From Fictibacillus halophilus (GTDB taxonomy: Bacteria; Bacillota; Bacilli; Bacillales; Fictibacillaceae), in NCBI RefSeq assembly GCF_016401385.1, contig NZ_JAEACF010000001.1:372001-436000 (forward strand): 64,000 bases of DNA. The letters are read 5' to 3'. Position numbers and translations under genes: made by a program. The notes under the pieces are model-generated. The model did no database searches, had not been told where the DNA came from, and saw only the letters and a program-made list of their open reading frames with translations. Shown here in pieces: positions 46,085 through 53,733 of the stretch (positions are counted from its first letter, which is position 1; the number at the start of each line of letters is the position of its first letter).

Positions 46085-47701
46085 ATGGATTCCAAATTGA
46101 CTAAATATCAAATCATGCTACAAAAAAAGATTACAAAACAAGTTGATGATTGGAAAGATACTGAATATCCATTATCTCACCAAGAGCTTCATCAATTTTT
46201 GCATACCATTACAGGTACGGCCGGTACGATTTCGCTTCAAGAAGTTTCGAGAGCTGCAGCAGACTTAATGAACAAGATGGATCGGGAACAAAAAAGCTGG
46301 AGTTCAAAAGAAGCTGCACAATATTTAAGTCCGGTTATGGATTTGTTCACTGCTGTGCAAAAGAACCTTGTCGTATCATTACCTTCCGAATTTACTCCCA
46401 TCGCAGATCAATGTGATAAGCCCCTTCTTCTAATTGTAGATCAAGACGTACCTTATCTCATATATAGCAAAGAAAAACTAGAGGATAACGGCTATGCTGT
46501 AGTCGTATCCCCAACGATTGAAAAAGCTCTTTCCATGTTTTATGACCTAAATCCAGATTGTTTGATCGTAAACCCTTATAGCTCAGAAATCGATGGGTAC
46601 GATTTAATTAAACAAGTAAGAGAAACCATTGCTTTTGAACTTATTCCGATCGTTGTAATCAGTTCTTCAGACAAAAAAGAGATGCGAATTGCCGCTTATC
46701 AAAGAGGTGCTGATGATTTCTTCCTCAAATCATTGGATTGGGATGAGTATGTAGCGAGGATTGATCGACAAGTGAAAAGAAGAAAAATTGTAAAAGACAC
46801 CCTTATGAAGGATGAATTAACGAAAGTATACAACCGCAAATTTCTTAAAGAGATCTATCAAAGAATTGCTTCAGAGCATTTAAGGCACAAAGATATCTTC
46901 TCGATGATTATGATTGATGTTGATTTTTTCAAGAAAATAAATGATACATATGGTCATTCAGCTGGCGATCACGTGCTTATTAAATTTGCTGAATTTCTTA
47001 GGACGCATCTTCGGAGTCAGGATGTAGTTGTTAGATATGGCGGAGAAGAATTTCTTCTTCTTTTGCCATATACGAAGCTTGAAGAAGCGGAACAGACGGC
47101 TTGTCGACTATTAGAAAATTTGAGTCAGAACGTTTTTGTTTATGAAGAACATTCATTCCTCGTTTCGTTTTCGGCAGGAGTTTATGAAGTCAGCAGTCCA
47201 GTTTCTTTAACAGAAGCAGTAAGAACAGCGGATCGAGCACTATATGCGGCAAAAGAAAACGGGAGAGGCAGGGTGGAAATTGCAAATTCCCAAGCAGAGA
47301 AAAACCGACAACTCCGCGTAGCGGTCATCGATGATTCGGAAGTTATTCGTAAAATGCTCGAAAGCTTCTTTACCGATCTTGACGTAGAAAATTATGAGCT
47401 TGAAGTAAAAACATACCAAGACGGTGTTTCATTCTTTGCGGATGATTGGCACCAGTCAAACGATGAATACTTGATCATCTTAGATGGTGTGTTACCAAAG
47501 ATGGACGGAATCGAAGTATTGACGAAGCTCCGCACTTATTCAGATACGAACCAATACAAAATTTTAATGCTTACAGCACGAAAAGCGGAGGGAGACATTG
47601 TAAGGGCTCTGCATTTAGGTGCGGATGATTATTTAACTAAACCTTTTAGTATTCGTGAGTTAGAGGCGAGAATAAAAGTGTTAGTGCAAAGGGTGAAATG
47701 A
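46085..47701 (+). CDS. Hpt-REC-GGDEF-REC protein (predicted diguanylate cyclase)
   Basis: A 538-residue soluble signalling protein. Residues 1-95 look like a histidine phosphotransfer (Hpt) domain with His40 in HTITGTAG. A receiver domain follows (112-232), but the phospho-acceptor position is Asn163 (DCLIVNPYS), so it is probably not phosphorylated. The GGDEF domain (240-400) has an intact GGEEF (319-323) and an inhibitory I-site RSQD (310-313) five residues before it, so it should make cyclic di-GMP with product inhibition. A C-terminal receiver (410-538) keeps Asp467 (IILDGVLPKMDG). First gene of a six-gene unit with a glycosyltransferase and a hybrid kinase. Confidence 0.9.
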   Translation: MDSKLTKYQIMLQKKITKQVDDWKDTEYPLSHQELHQFLHTITGTAGTISLQEVSRAAADLMNKMDREQKSWSSKEAAQYLSPVMDLFTAVQKNLVVSLPSEFTPIADQCDKPLLLIVDQDVPYLIYSKEKLEDNGYAVVVSPTIEKALSMFYDLNPDCLIVNPYSSEIDGYDLIKQVRETIAFELIPIVVISSSDKKEMRIAAYQRGADDFFLKSLDWDEYVARIDRQVKRRKIVKDTLMKDELTKVYNRKFLKEIYQRIASEHLRHKDIFSMIMIDVDFFKKINDTYGHSAGDHVLIKFAEFLRTHLRSQDVVVRYGGEEFLLLLPYTKLEEAEQTACRLLENLSQNVFVYEEHSFLVSFSAGVYEVSSPVSLTEAVRTADRALYAAKENGRGRVEIANSQAEKNRQLRVAVIDDSEVIRKMLESFFTDLDVENYELEVKTYQDGVSFFADDWHQSNDEYLIILDGVLPKMDGIEVLTKLRTYSDTNQYKILMLTARKAEGDIVRALHLGADDYLTKPFSIRELEARIKVLVQRVK

Positions 47702-48753
47702 TGTTGTCAGAGGAAATTTTTCTCTTAGTTTGCATCGCAATGGTTTTATTGACTCTATTAACAGGCATGTTCGTATATTTAATCATTAAAAAGGCCGTTG
47801 AGATTTCTCAAGAGAAAGAGATAAATAATTATAAGGACCAAGTTCAACAGACGATTTACGATTACTTGTATCGTGAACAAAACTCACGTCTTTTAGTCCC
47901 GGATTCAGCGATTAAGTTTATTGCGATTGAACGTCTTTTAACAGAGTATTCAACGGTAATTGATGGAGCAGGTAAGCTGCGTATCTCTTCCTTAGCAGAT
48001 GAAATTTTTCAGAAAAGATATGAATCTATCTTAAAACAAAAAAATTGGAGCCGCAGGATGAATGTCCTTTATAAGGTTGATGGTTTTAAGATGAGCTCAC
48101 TTTCAGAAGTGCTTAAAGAGAAGCTAATCAATCAGGATGTTTCAAAAGAAGAGAAACTTATTATTTTCCGTTGTATTGCAAATAACCAAGACCATGAACT
48201 TTCTCATTTGTTTCAGTCAGTTCCAAATTTATTTTCAGTATTGGAGTACAGAAGTATTTTAAATAGGGTTGAAGAGGAGCTGTTCACAAATTTGGTAGGC
48301 GACTATCTACATTTTCCCGAGCGATTAAAGTTAGCCATTATTGATATGATTGGAATTCAGAAGAAACTGGAGTTCGTTATCTTTTTAGAAAGTCAGTTAG
48401 AAGATGAACGTTTTGAAATTCGTATACGGTCCATGAAAGCGATTGGAGAGGTTGGGTTTCTATCTGACTCTGACGGCATAGAGAGTTTTGCAAAATCAGA
48501 TAGATGGGAAGAACGATTGATGGCAGCGAAGGTAATCGGAAAGACACGAGCCTTGAACGGCCTCCAAATACTTGAAACGCTAATAAAAGATTCATCGTGG
48601 ATGGTACGTGCTGAAGCTGCAAAGTCATTTTTAAGTTATAACGACGGTCTTGAACGTTTGTATGATATTCGTTTTACGAGTGATGATCCTTTTGCCAGAG
48701 ACATGGCATCAGAATGGATTGAGAGAGGAATTGAAGATGGTTACAGTTATTAG
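47698..48753 (+). CDS. membrane-anchored HEAT-repeat protein
   Basis: A 351-residue protein with one N-terminal transmembrane helix (about 8-30), a charged linker and an all-helical C-terminal region with HEAT-type repeats (FEIRIRSMKAIGEVG, WEERLMAAKVIGKTR, WMVRAEAAKSFLSY, PFARDMASEWI). HEAT repeats bind proteins, so a scaffold for the neighbouring synthase is likely; this is inference. Two ATGs in a row (47698, 47701) are possible starts; the first overlaps the previous stop as ATGA. Confidence 0.8.
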   Translation: MMLSEEIFLLVCIAMVLLTLLTGMFVYLIIKKAVEISQEKEINNYKDQVQQTIYDYLYREQNSRLLVPDSAIKFIAIERLLTEYSTVIDGAGKLRISSLADEIFQKRYESILKQKNWSRRMNVLYKVDGFKMSSLSEVLKEKLINQDVSKEEKLIIFRCIANNQDHELSHLFQSVPNLFSVLEYRSILNRVEEELFTNLVGDYLHFPERLKLAIIDMIGIQKKLEFVIFLESQLEDERFEIRIRSMKAIGEVGFLSDSDGIESFAKSDRWEERLMAAKVIGKTRALNGLQILETLIKDSSWMVRAEAAKSFLSYNDGLERLYDIRFTSDDPFARDMASEWIERGIEDGYSY

Positions 48754-50170
48754 TCAGTTATGGCTCGAACTTGTTCGTGTTTTTGGCTGGTTTATTTTGT
48801 TTTATATGTCAGGCGTTGTACTGTTTTACGGACTTCTTTTTATTCTTGCTGCCTTTCAGTTGAAAAGGGAAGAAAAGATTGACTCCTACGAGCGGTATGA
48901 AGACTATATGGATGCGAGCTACACGAAACCAGTTTCCATTATCGTACCTGCTTATAACGAAGAGCTTGGGATTAAAGGAAGCGTTCGTTCTCTTTTGAGC
49001 ATCAACTATCCAGAGTTTGAAGTAATTGTTGTAAATGATGGGTCTAGAGATGCAACGGTAGAAACGGTTATCGAACATTTTCAAATGAAAAAGGTGAAGA
49101 AGGTTATTCAGACTAGACTTGAGACAATGACCATAAAAGGTGTCTACCAATCAGTTATCTATCCTAATCTATGGCTTGTAGATAAGATGAACGGTGGAAA
49201 AGCGGATGCACTGAACGCGGGACTCAATGTTTCCAACTATCCTTACTTTTGTTCACTAGACGGTGATTCAGTTCTTGAAAGAGACGCTTTTCTAAAAGTG
49301 ATGAAACCGATCATCGACTCAGATGAGACGGTGATTGCATCAGGTGGAAGCATTCGAATTGCTAACGGATGTGATATTCATGAGGGGCAGGTTGAAAGGA
49401 TAGGTCTTTCGAAGAACCCGATTGTTATTATGCAGGTTATTGAATACTTGAGAGCGTTCTTGATGGGACGTATTGGACTCAGCCGTTATAACTGGCTGCT
49501 GATCATCTCAGGTGCTTTTGGTGTGTTCTCAAAAAAATGGGTAATTGAAGCAGGTGGTTATAAGCGAGATACGGTAGGAGAAGATATGGAGCTTGTCGTA
49601 CGCCTTCAAAGGTTAATCAAAGATAAAAAAGAGAACAAAAAGATTGTGTACGTACCAGATCCAGTCTGTTGGACAGAAGCTCCTGATGACTTTAAATATC
49701 TTCATAGACAGAGAAATCGCTGGCATAGAGGTTTGTTTGACAGTCTTTGGATCCACAAATCTATGCTTTTTAATCCAAAGTATGGCTCCATCGGAATGGT
49801 CTCTTTACCTTATTTCTGGATCATTGAACTCGCTGGACCTGTCGTAGAGCTATGTGGTTACTTGTTTGTGGTTCTTTCTTTTTTCCTAGGAGGAATCTAT
49901 ATTGAGATGGCTTTGCTGTTCTTCCTACTCTCCGTCTTGATCGGTTCACTTTCTTCCATGGGAGCAGTGATCTTGGAGGAATGGAGTCTTCGTAAATACC
50001 CGAAAATATCGGACATCGTAAAACTATTTGTTTATTCACTAACAGAAACGCTTTGGTATCGTCCATTAACTGTGATCTGGCGTTGTCAAGGATTGGTTCA
50101 AGCGATTCGTGGTAAAAAGTCATGGGGAGAAATGAAAAGAAAAGGTGTATCCGGGGGAATCTCACAATGA
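48737..50170 (+). CDS. processive family-2 glycosyltransferase (polysaccharide synthase)
   Basis: A 477-residue membrane glycosyltransferase of the cellulose/PgaC/hyaluronan synthase type. One N-terminal helix (about 12-40) precedes the GT-A domain with VVNDGS (99-103), DGDS (175-178), GEDMEL (281-286) and QRNRW (325-329), the QxxRW motif of processive enzymes; three C-terminal helices follow. It should polymerise a sugar nucleotide into a chain pushed through the membrane. I chose ATG 48737, not the ORF start 48650: it has GAGAGG upstream and the upstream codons lie inside the HEAT gene. It overlaps that gene by 17 nt. No PilZ domain is seen. Confidence 0.9.
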   Translation: MVTVISQLWLELVRVFGWFILFYMSGVVLFYGLLFILAAFQLKREEKIDSYERYEDYMDASYTKPVSIIVPAYNEELGIKGSVRSLLSINYPEFEVIVVNDGSRDATVETVIEHFQMKKVKKVIQTRLETMTIKGVYQSVIYPNLWLVDKMNGGKADALNAGLNVSNYPYFCSLDGDSVLERDAFLKVMKPIIDSDETVIASGGSIRIANGCDIHEGQVERIGLSKNPIVIMQVIEYLRAFLMGRIGLSRYNWLLIISGAFGVFSKKWVIEAGGYKRDTVGEDMELVVRLQRLIKDKKENKKIVYVPDPVCWTEAPDDFKYLHRQRNRWHRGLFDSLWIHKSMLFNPKYGSIGMVSLPYFWIIELAGPVVELCGYLFVVLSFFLGGIYIEMALLFFLLSVLIGSLSSMGAVILEEWSLRKYPKISDIVKLFVYSLTETLWYRPLTVIWRCQGLVQAIRGKKSWGEMKRKGVSGGISQ

Positions 50171-53100
50171 ATTCACAACAAAAATCAAGGAAACGTTTCT
50201 TTTTTCTTTTTATTCTGCTCATCATCGGATTGATCACTTCACCGTTTTGGATGTGGTGGATTAAACAAGACAACATCCTGGACGTGGCAATCGTAGATAA
50301 AACGATAAATGAAGATTCCTTTAGAGAACATAGTGGTTTAGTTTGGACGTTAAACCATTTAAAGATCGTAAATAAGAAAGAAGAAGCTTACCAAGAAAAT
50401 AAGCATTTTAGCAGGTCTGTGCCAACGTTTAATAAAGGTAAAGAGCCAGATATTCTTTATGTCGCTGATAGCTATGGTGTTGAAGTGCTGAACCAAGAAA
50501 ACAAACCGAGTGTCAAAGGTGGTCTGACACCTAGTGAAGTTGAGAATATCAGACGTACTGTGATGTCTGGAACAACGAACCTCATTGCAGAATTCAATAC
50601 GTTTGCAAGCCCAACAGGTAAAGAAGCACGAGAAGGAATATCAGAGCTGTTAAATGTGGAATGGTCCGGATGGATCGGCAGGTACTTTTCAGATCTTAAC
50701 GGCAAAGAAGTTCCTAGCTGGGTGAAGGAGAACTATAAAGATCGTTATGGAGAGTGGTCGTTTAAGAGCGGTGGCATGCTGTTCGTACATGAAAAAGGCG
50801 AGATGGTTATTTTAGAGAATAAAGACATGAAGAAAAAAGGTGCACAGTTCTTTTTTACAAAAGAAGGTAAGAAAACATATGGACTGGATGCATCAGTTCC
50901 TTATCATTATTGGTTCGATATTATTAAACCGTTGAATGAAGATGAAATTATGGCACAGTACGAATTGAACCTAACGGATACAGGGAAGAGAAAGATTCAA
51001 AAGCACCATATTCCTTTAATGTTCCCTGCCATCATACAGCATCAGAATGCAGCATATAAAGCTACTTACTTCGCTGGGGACTATGCCGATCAAGCGGAGC
51101 TTCCTGAGTTGTATCAAACATGGGGCATCAGTTTTATTAAACAAAAGTTTGCATTAGATGATGGGCAAGGAAGTACGTTTTATTGGAAGGTGTATCTGCC
51201 ATTGATGAGGGCCATCTTGGAGGATGCACAGCATAAAGAGAAAACAAAACAAGCGGTGGAGATTGAAAAACAGAACGGAATTAGGATAAATGCAAAAGCA
51301 TCTGGGGATTATTTGCAGATTCTCGACAACGGCAAATGGAAAAACTTCTTGATTAAAGGAGTGAACATGGGAATTGCGAAACCAGGAAGCTTCCCAGGTG
51401 AGACAGCCATTTCTAAAGGTGAATATTTCCGGTGGTTTAAACGAATCGGGGAGATGAACGCAAATGCTATTCGTGTTTATACGATTCATCCACCAGGCTT
51501 TTATGAAGCTTTTTATGAATATAATAAGATCGCCAAAAAGCCGTTGTACCTTTTTCATGGTGTATGGGTGAATGAGGATCAGTTAAAGGCGAAGCAAGAT
51601 GTTTATGCGCCAGAAGTAACTGAGTCATTTAAGAAAGAAATCAAACATGTCGTGGATATTGTTCACGGTCAGGCTAAGATTCCAAAGGTGCCAGGACATG
51701 CGGGTGGAGAGTATAAGAACGATATTTCGCCTTATGTTTTAGGCTTTATTGTAGGGGTAGAGTGGGACCCGGAAGTCGTGGTTTCAACGAACGAAAAACA
51801 TATGTCGGAAAAACGTTACGCCGGTGAATACTTCGCTAGCTCAAATGCCTCTCCTTTTGAGAATTGGCTAACATCTATGCTGAACTATACAACAGAGTAT
51901 GAAACGAAAACGTATCAGTGGCAGCACGCAGTTAGTCACGTGAACTGGGTAACGACGGATACGTTGAAACATCCTGCAGAACCTTTTGAAAAAGAGGATA
52001 AAGTGTCTGTAAATCCAAATAACATTAAACCAAAAAATGCATTTCAATCAGGTTATTTCGCTTCGTATCACGTATATCCATACTATCCTGACTTTTTAAA
52101 TTATGAGAAAAAGTATCTGGAGTATGTGGACCATCGTGGAAAGAAGAACAATTATGCAGGTTATTTACACGATTTAAGGAAAGTTCACAATATGCCAGTC
52201 GTCGTTGCGGAATTTGGAGTGCCCAGTTCAAGAGGAATAACCCATGAGAACGCATTTGGTTGGAACCAGGGCCACCATTCGGAAGAGGATCAAGGGAAAT
52301 ATAATACGAGGCTGTTTGAAGACATCGTTGAAGAACAGATGGCAGGCGGTATGGTATTTACATGGCAGGATGAATGGTTTAAACGGACATGGAATACGAT
52401 GGACTTTGACAACCCAGACAGACGGCCGTTTTGGTCTAATGCTCAGACGAATGAACAGCAGTTTGGATTGTTATCGTTTGATCCAGAATCACCTATTAAA
52501 GTAGATGGTGAAGTCGAGGACTGGGTAGATCTAGCTCCTTATCAAAAAAGCAGCTCAAAAAGCAACGAACTAAAAGCTTTATACGTAACGAGTGACAACC
52601 GATTTGTATATATGCGAATGGATTATAACAGCAAAATAGATTTAGAGAGTTTGAACACTACGATTTTAATAGATACCATTCGTAATCAAGGGCAGCTGTC
52701 ATCACCGGACGGAGTAGTTAAATTAGATGCTGGTGCCGAGTTTGCTATAAACCTAACGAACAAGAAGAATTCAAGAATACTAGTGGATAGTTATTATGAC
52801 AGCAACTATTACATGTACGGACATGAACTAAAGATGATCGAGCAAAAAAGGTATGCCAATCAAAAAAACAATGGAATCTACCATCCATTAGAAATGGCTT
52901 TAAACAAAGAACTAACCATACCAAGTACAAAAGAAGTTATTCCGTTTCAGTCGTTTGAAACAGGTAAACTACGTTTCGGCAATGGAAATCCGCAAAATAA
53001 AAACTATGATTCTCTTACAGATGTCAGCGTGAACGAAAAAGAAGGGGTTATAGAGATAAGAATTCCTTGGCTTCTTCTTAACGTGAAAGATCCAAGTCTG

Positions 53101-53364
53101 CATGAAGTGATGGGAGATATGTGGAAAGGTACGTTAACTGCTAGTGAAAAAACAGAAGGTTTTGCCATTGGTGCTTACACGTATAAAGCAAACGGACCTG
53201 TCAGTGACTCCCTGCCACAATCAAAAGATGGTGTGATCTCTCTTCAAAACGTAAGAAAGTATATTTGGAATGAATGGGATGAACCTGTATATCAGGAACG
53301 ATTAAAACAATCTTATTATGAACTGCAGAAAACGTTTGGAAATGTAAAAGAAGCGGGGGAATGA
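50167..53364 (+). CDS. membrane-anchored glycoside-hydrolase-like protein (1065 aa)
   Basis: A large extracellular protein held by one N-terminal helix (about 10-30). Residues 30-370 show no domain that I recognise. Residues about 390-740 read as a (beta/alpha)8 glycosidase barrel: FLIKGVNMGIAKPGSFPGE, MNANAIRVYTIHPPGFYEAFY, VGVEWDPEVV with Glu532 and VVAEFGVPSS with Glu682, placed like the acid/base and nucleophile of clan GH-A. Then a C-terminal beta domain of CBM9 type starts with VDGEVEDWVDL (about 780). The ATG overlaps the synthase stop (ATGA) and GGGGGAATC precedes it. It may cut, release or remodel the polymer made by the neighbouring synthase. Confidence 0.75.
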   Translation: MNSQQKSRKRFFFLFILLIIGLITSPFWMWWIKQDNILDVAIVDKTINEDSFREHSGLVWTLNHLKIVNKKEEAYQENKHFSRSVPTFNKGKEPDILYVADSYGVEVLNQENKPSVKGGLTPSEVENIRRTVMSGTTNLIAEFNTFASPTGKEAREGISELLNVEWSGWIGRYFSDLNGKEVPSWVKENYKDRYGEWSFKSGGMLFVHEKGEMVILENKDMKKKGAQFFFTKEGKKTYGLDASVPYHYWFDIIKPLNEDEIMAQYELNLTDTGKRKIQKHHIPLMFPAIIQHQNAAYKATYFAGDYADQAELPELYQTWGISFIKQKFALDDGQGSTFYWKVYLPLMRAILEDAQHKEKTKQAVEIEKQNGIRINAKASGDYLQILDNGKWKNFLIKGVNMGIAKPGSFPGETAISKGEYFRWFKRIGEMNANAIRVYTIHPPGFYEAFYEYNKIAKKPLYLFHGVWVNEDQLKAKQDVYAPEVTESFKKEIKHVVDIVHGQAKIPKVPGHAGGEYKNDISPYVLGFIVGVEWDPEVVVSTNEKHMSEKRYAGEYFASSNASPFENWLTSMLNYTTEYETKTYQWQHAVSHVNWVTTDTLKHPAEPFEKEDKVSVNPNNIKPKNAFQSGYFASYHVYPYYPDFLNYEKKYLEYVDHRGKKNNYAGYLHDLRKVHNMPVVVAEFGVPSSRGITHENAFGWNQGHHSEEDQGKYNTRLFEDIVEEQMAGGMVFTWQDEWFKRTWNTMDFDNPDRRPFWSNAQTNEQQFGLLSFDPESPIKVDGEVEDWVDLAPYQKSSSKSNELKALYVTSDNRFVYMRMDYNSKIDLESLNTTILIDTIRNQGQLSSPDGVVKLDAGAEFAINLTNKKNSRILVDSYYDSNYYMYGHELKMIEQKRYANQKNNGIYHPLEMALNKELTIPSTKEVIPFQSFETGKLRFGNGNPQNKNYDSLTDVSVNEKEGVIEIRIPWLLLNVKDPSLHEVMGDMWKGTLTASEKTEGFAIGAYTYKANGPVSDSLPQSKDGVISLQNVRKYIWNEWDEPVYQERLKQSYYELQKTFGNVKEAGE

Positions 53365-53367
53365 TTC

Positions 53368-53733
53368 ATGACAAGAATCCTTTTAGCAGAGGATGAAGAA
53401 ATACTGCGCATGCTTGTTCTAGATACCCTTGAAGATGAAGGTTATGAGATCGATGAGGCGACGGACGGACAAGAAGCGTATGAGAGGTTATCGATGAATG
53501 ACTATGACCTTGTCATCCTAGACTATATGATGCCGCGTATGACAGGGCTTGAAGTTGTTGAAAAGACAAGGAATGTTCTAAACAAAAAGAACACGAAAAT
53601 GATGATTCTTTCAGCAAAAAATCAACAAGCAGATCGTGAAAGGATGAAGGAAGCAGGTGCTGATTTCTTTATGTCAAAGCCTTTTAGCCCTCAGCAGCTT
53701 CTTGAAACGATAGGGGAGATCTTGGGTGCGTAA
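53368..53733 (+). CDS. CheY-like single-domain response regulator
   Basis: A 121-residue receiver domain with the acid pair AEDEE (about 8-11), phospho-acceptor Asp52 (VILDYMMP), Thr/Ser switch (ILSAKN) and Lys in MSKPF. There is no output domain, so it should pass phosphate or bind a partner, perhaps the Hpt or GGDEF protein of the same operon. GGGGGAATG overlaps the end of the previous gene; the next gene starts inside this one. Confidence 0.9.
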   Translation: MTRILLAEDEEILRMLVLDTLEDEGYEIDEATDGQEAYERLSMNDYDLVILDYMMPRMTGLEVVEKTRNVLNKKNTKMMILSAKNQQADRERMKEAGADFFMSKPFSPQQLLETIGEILGA

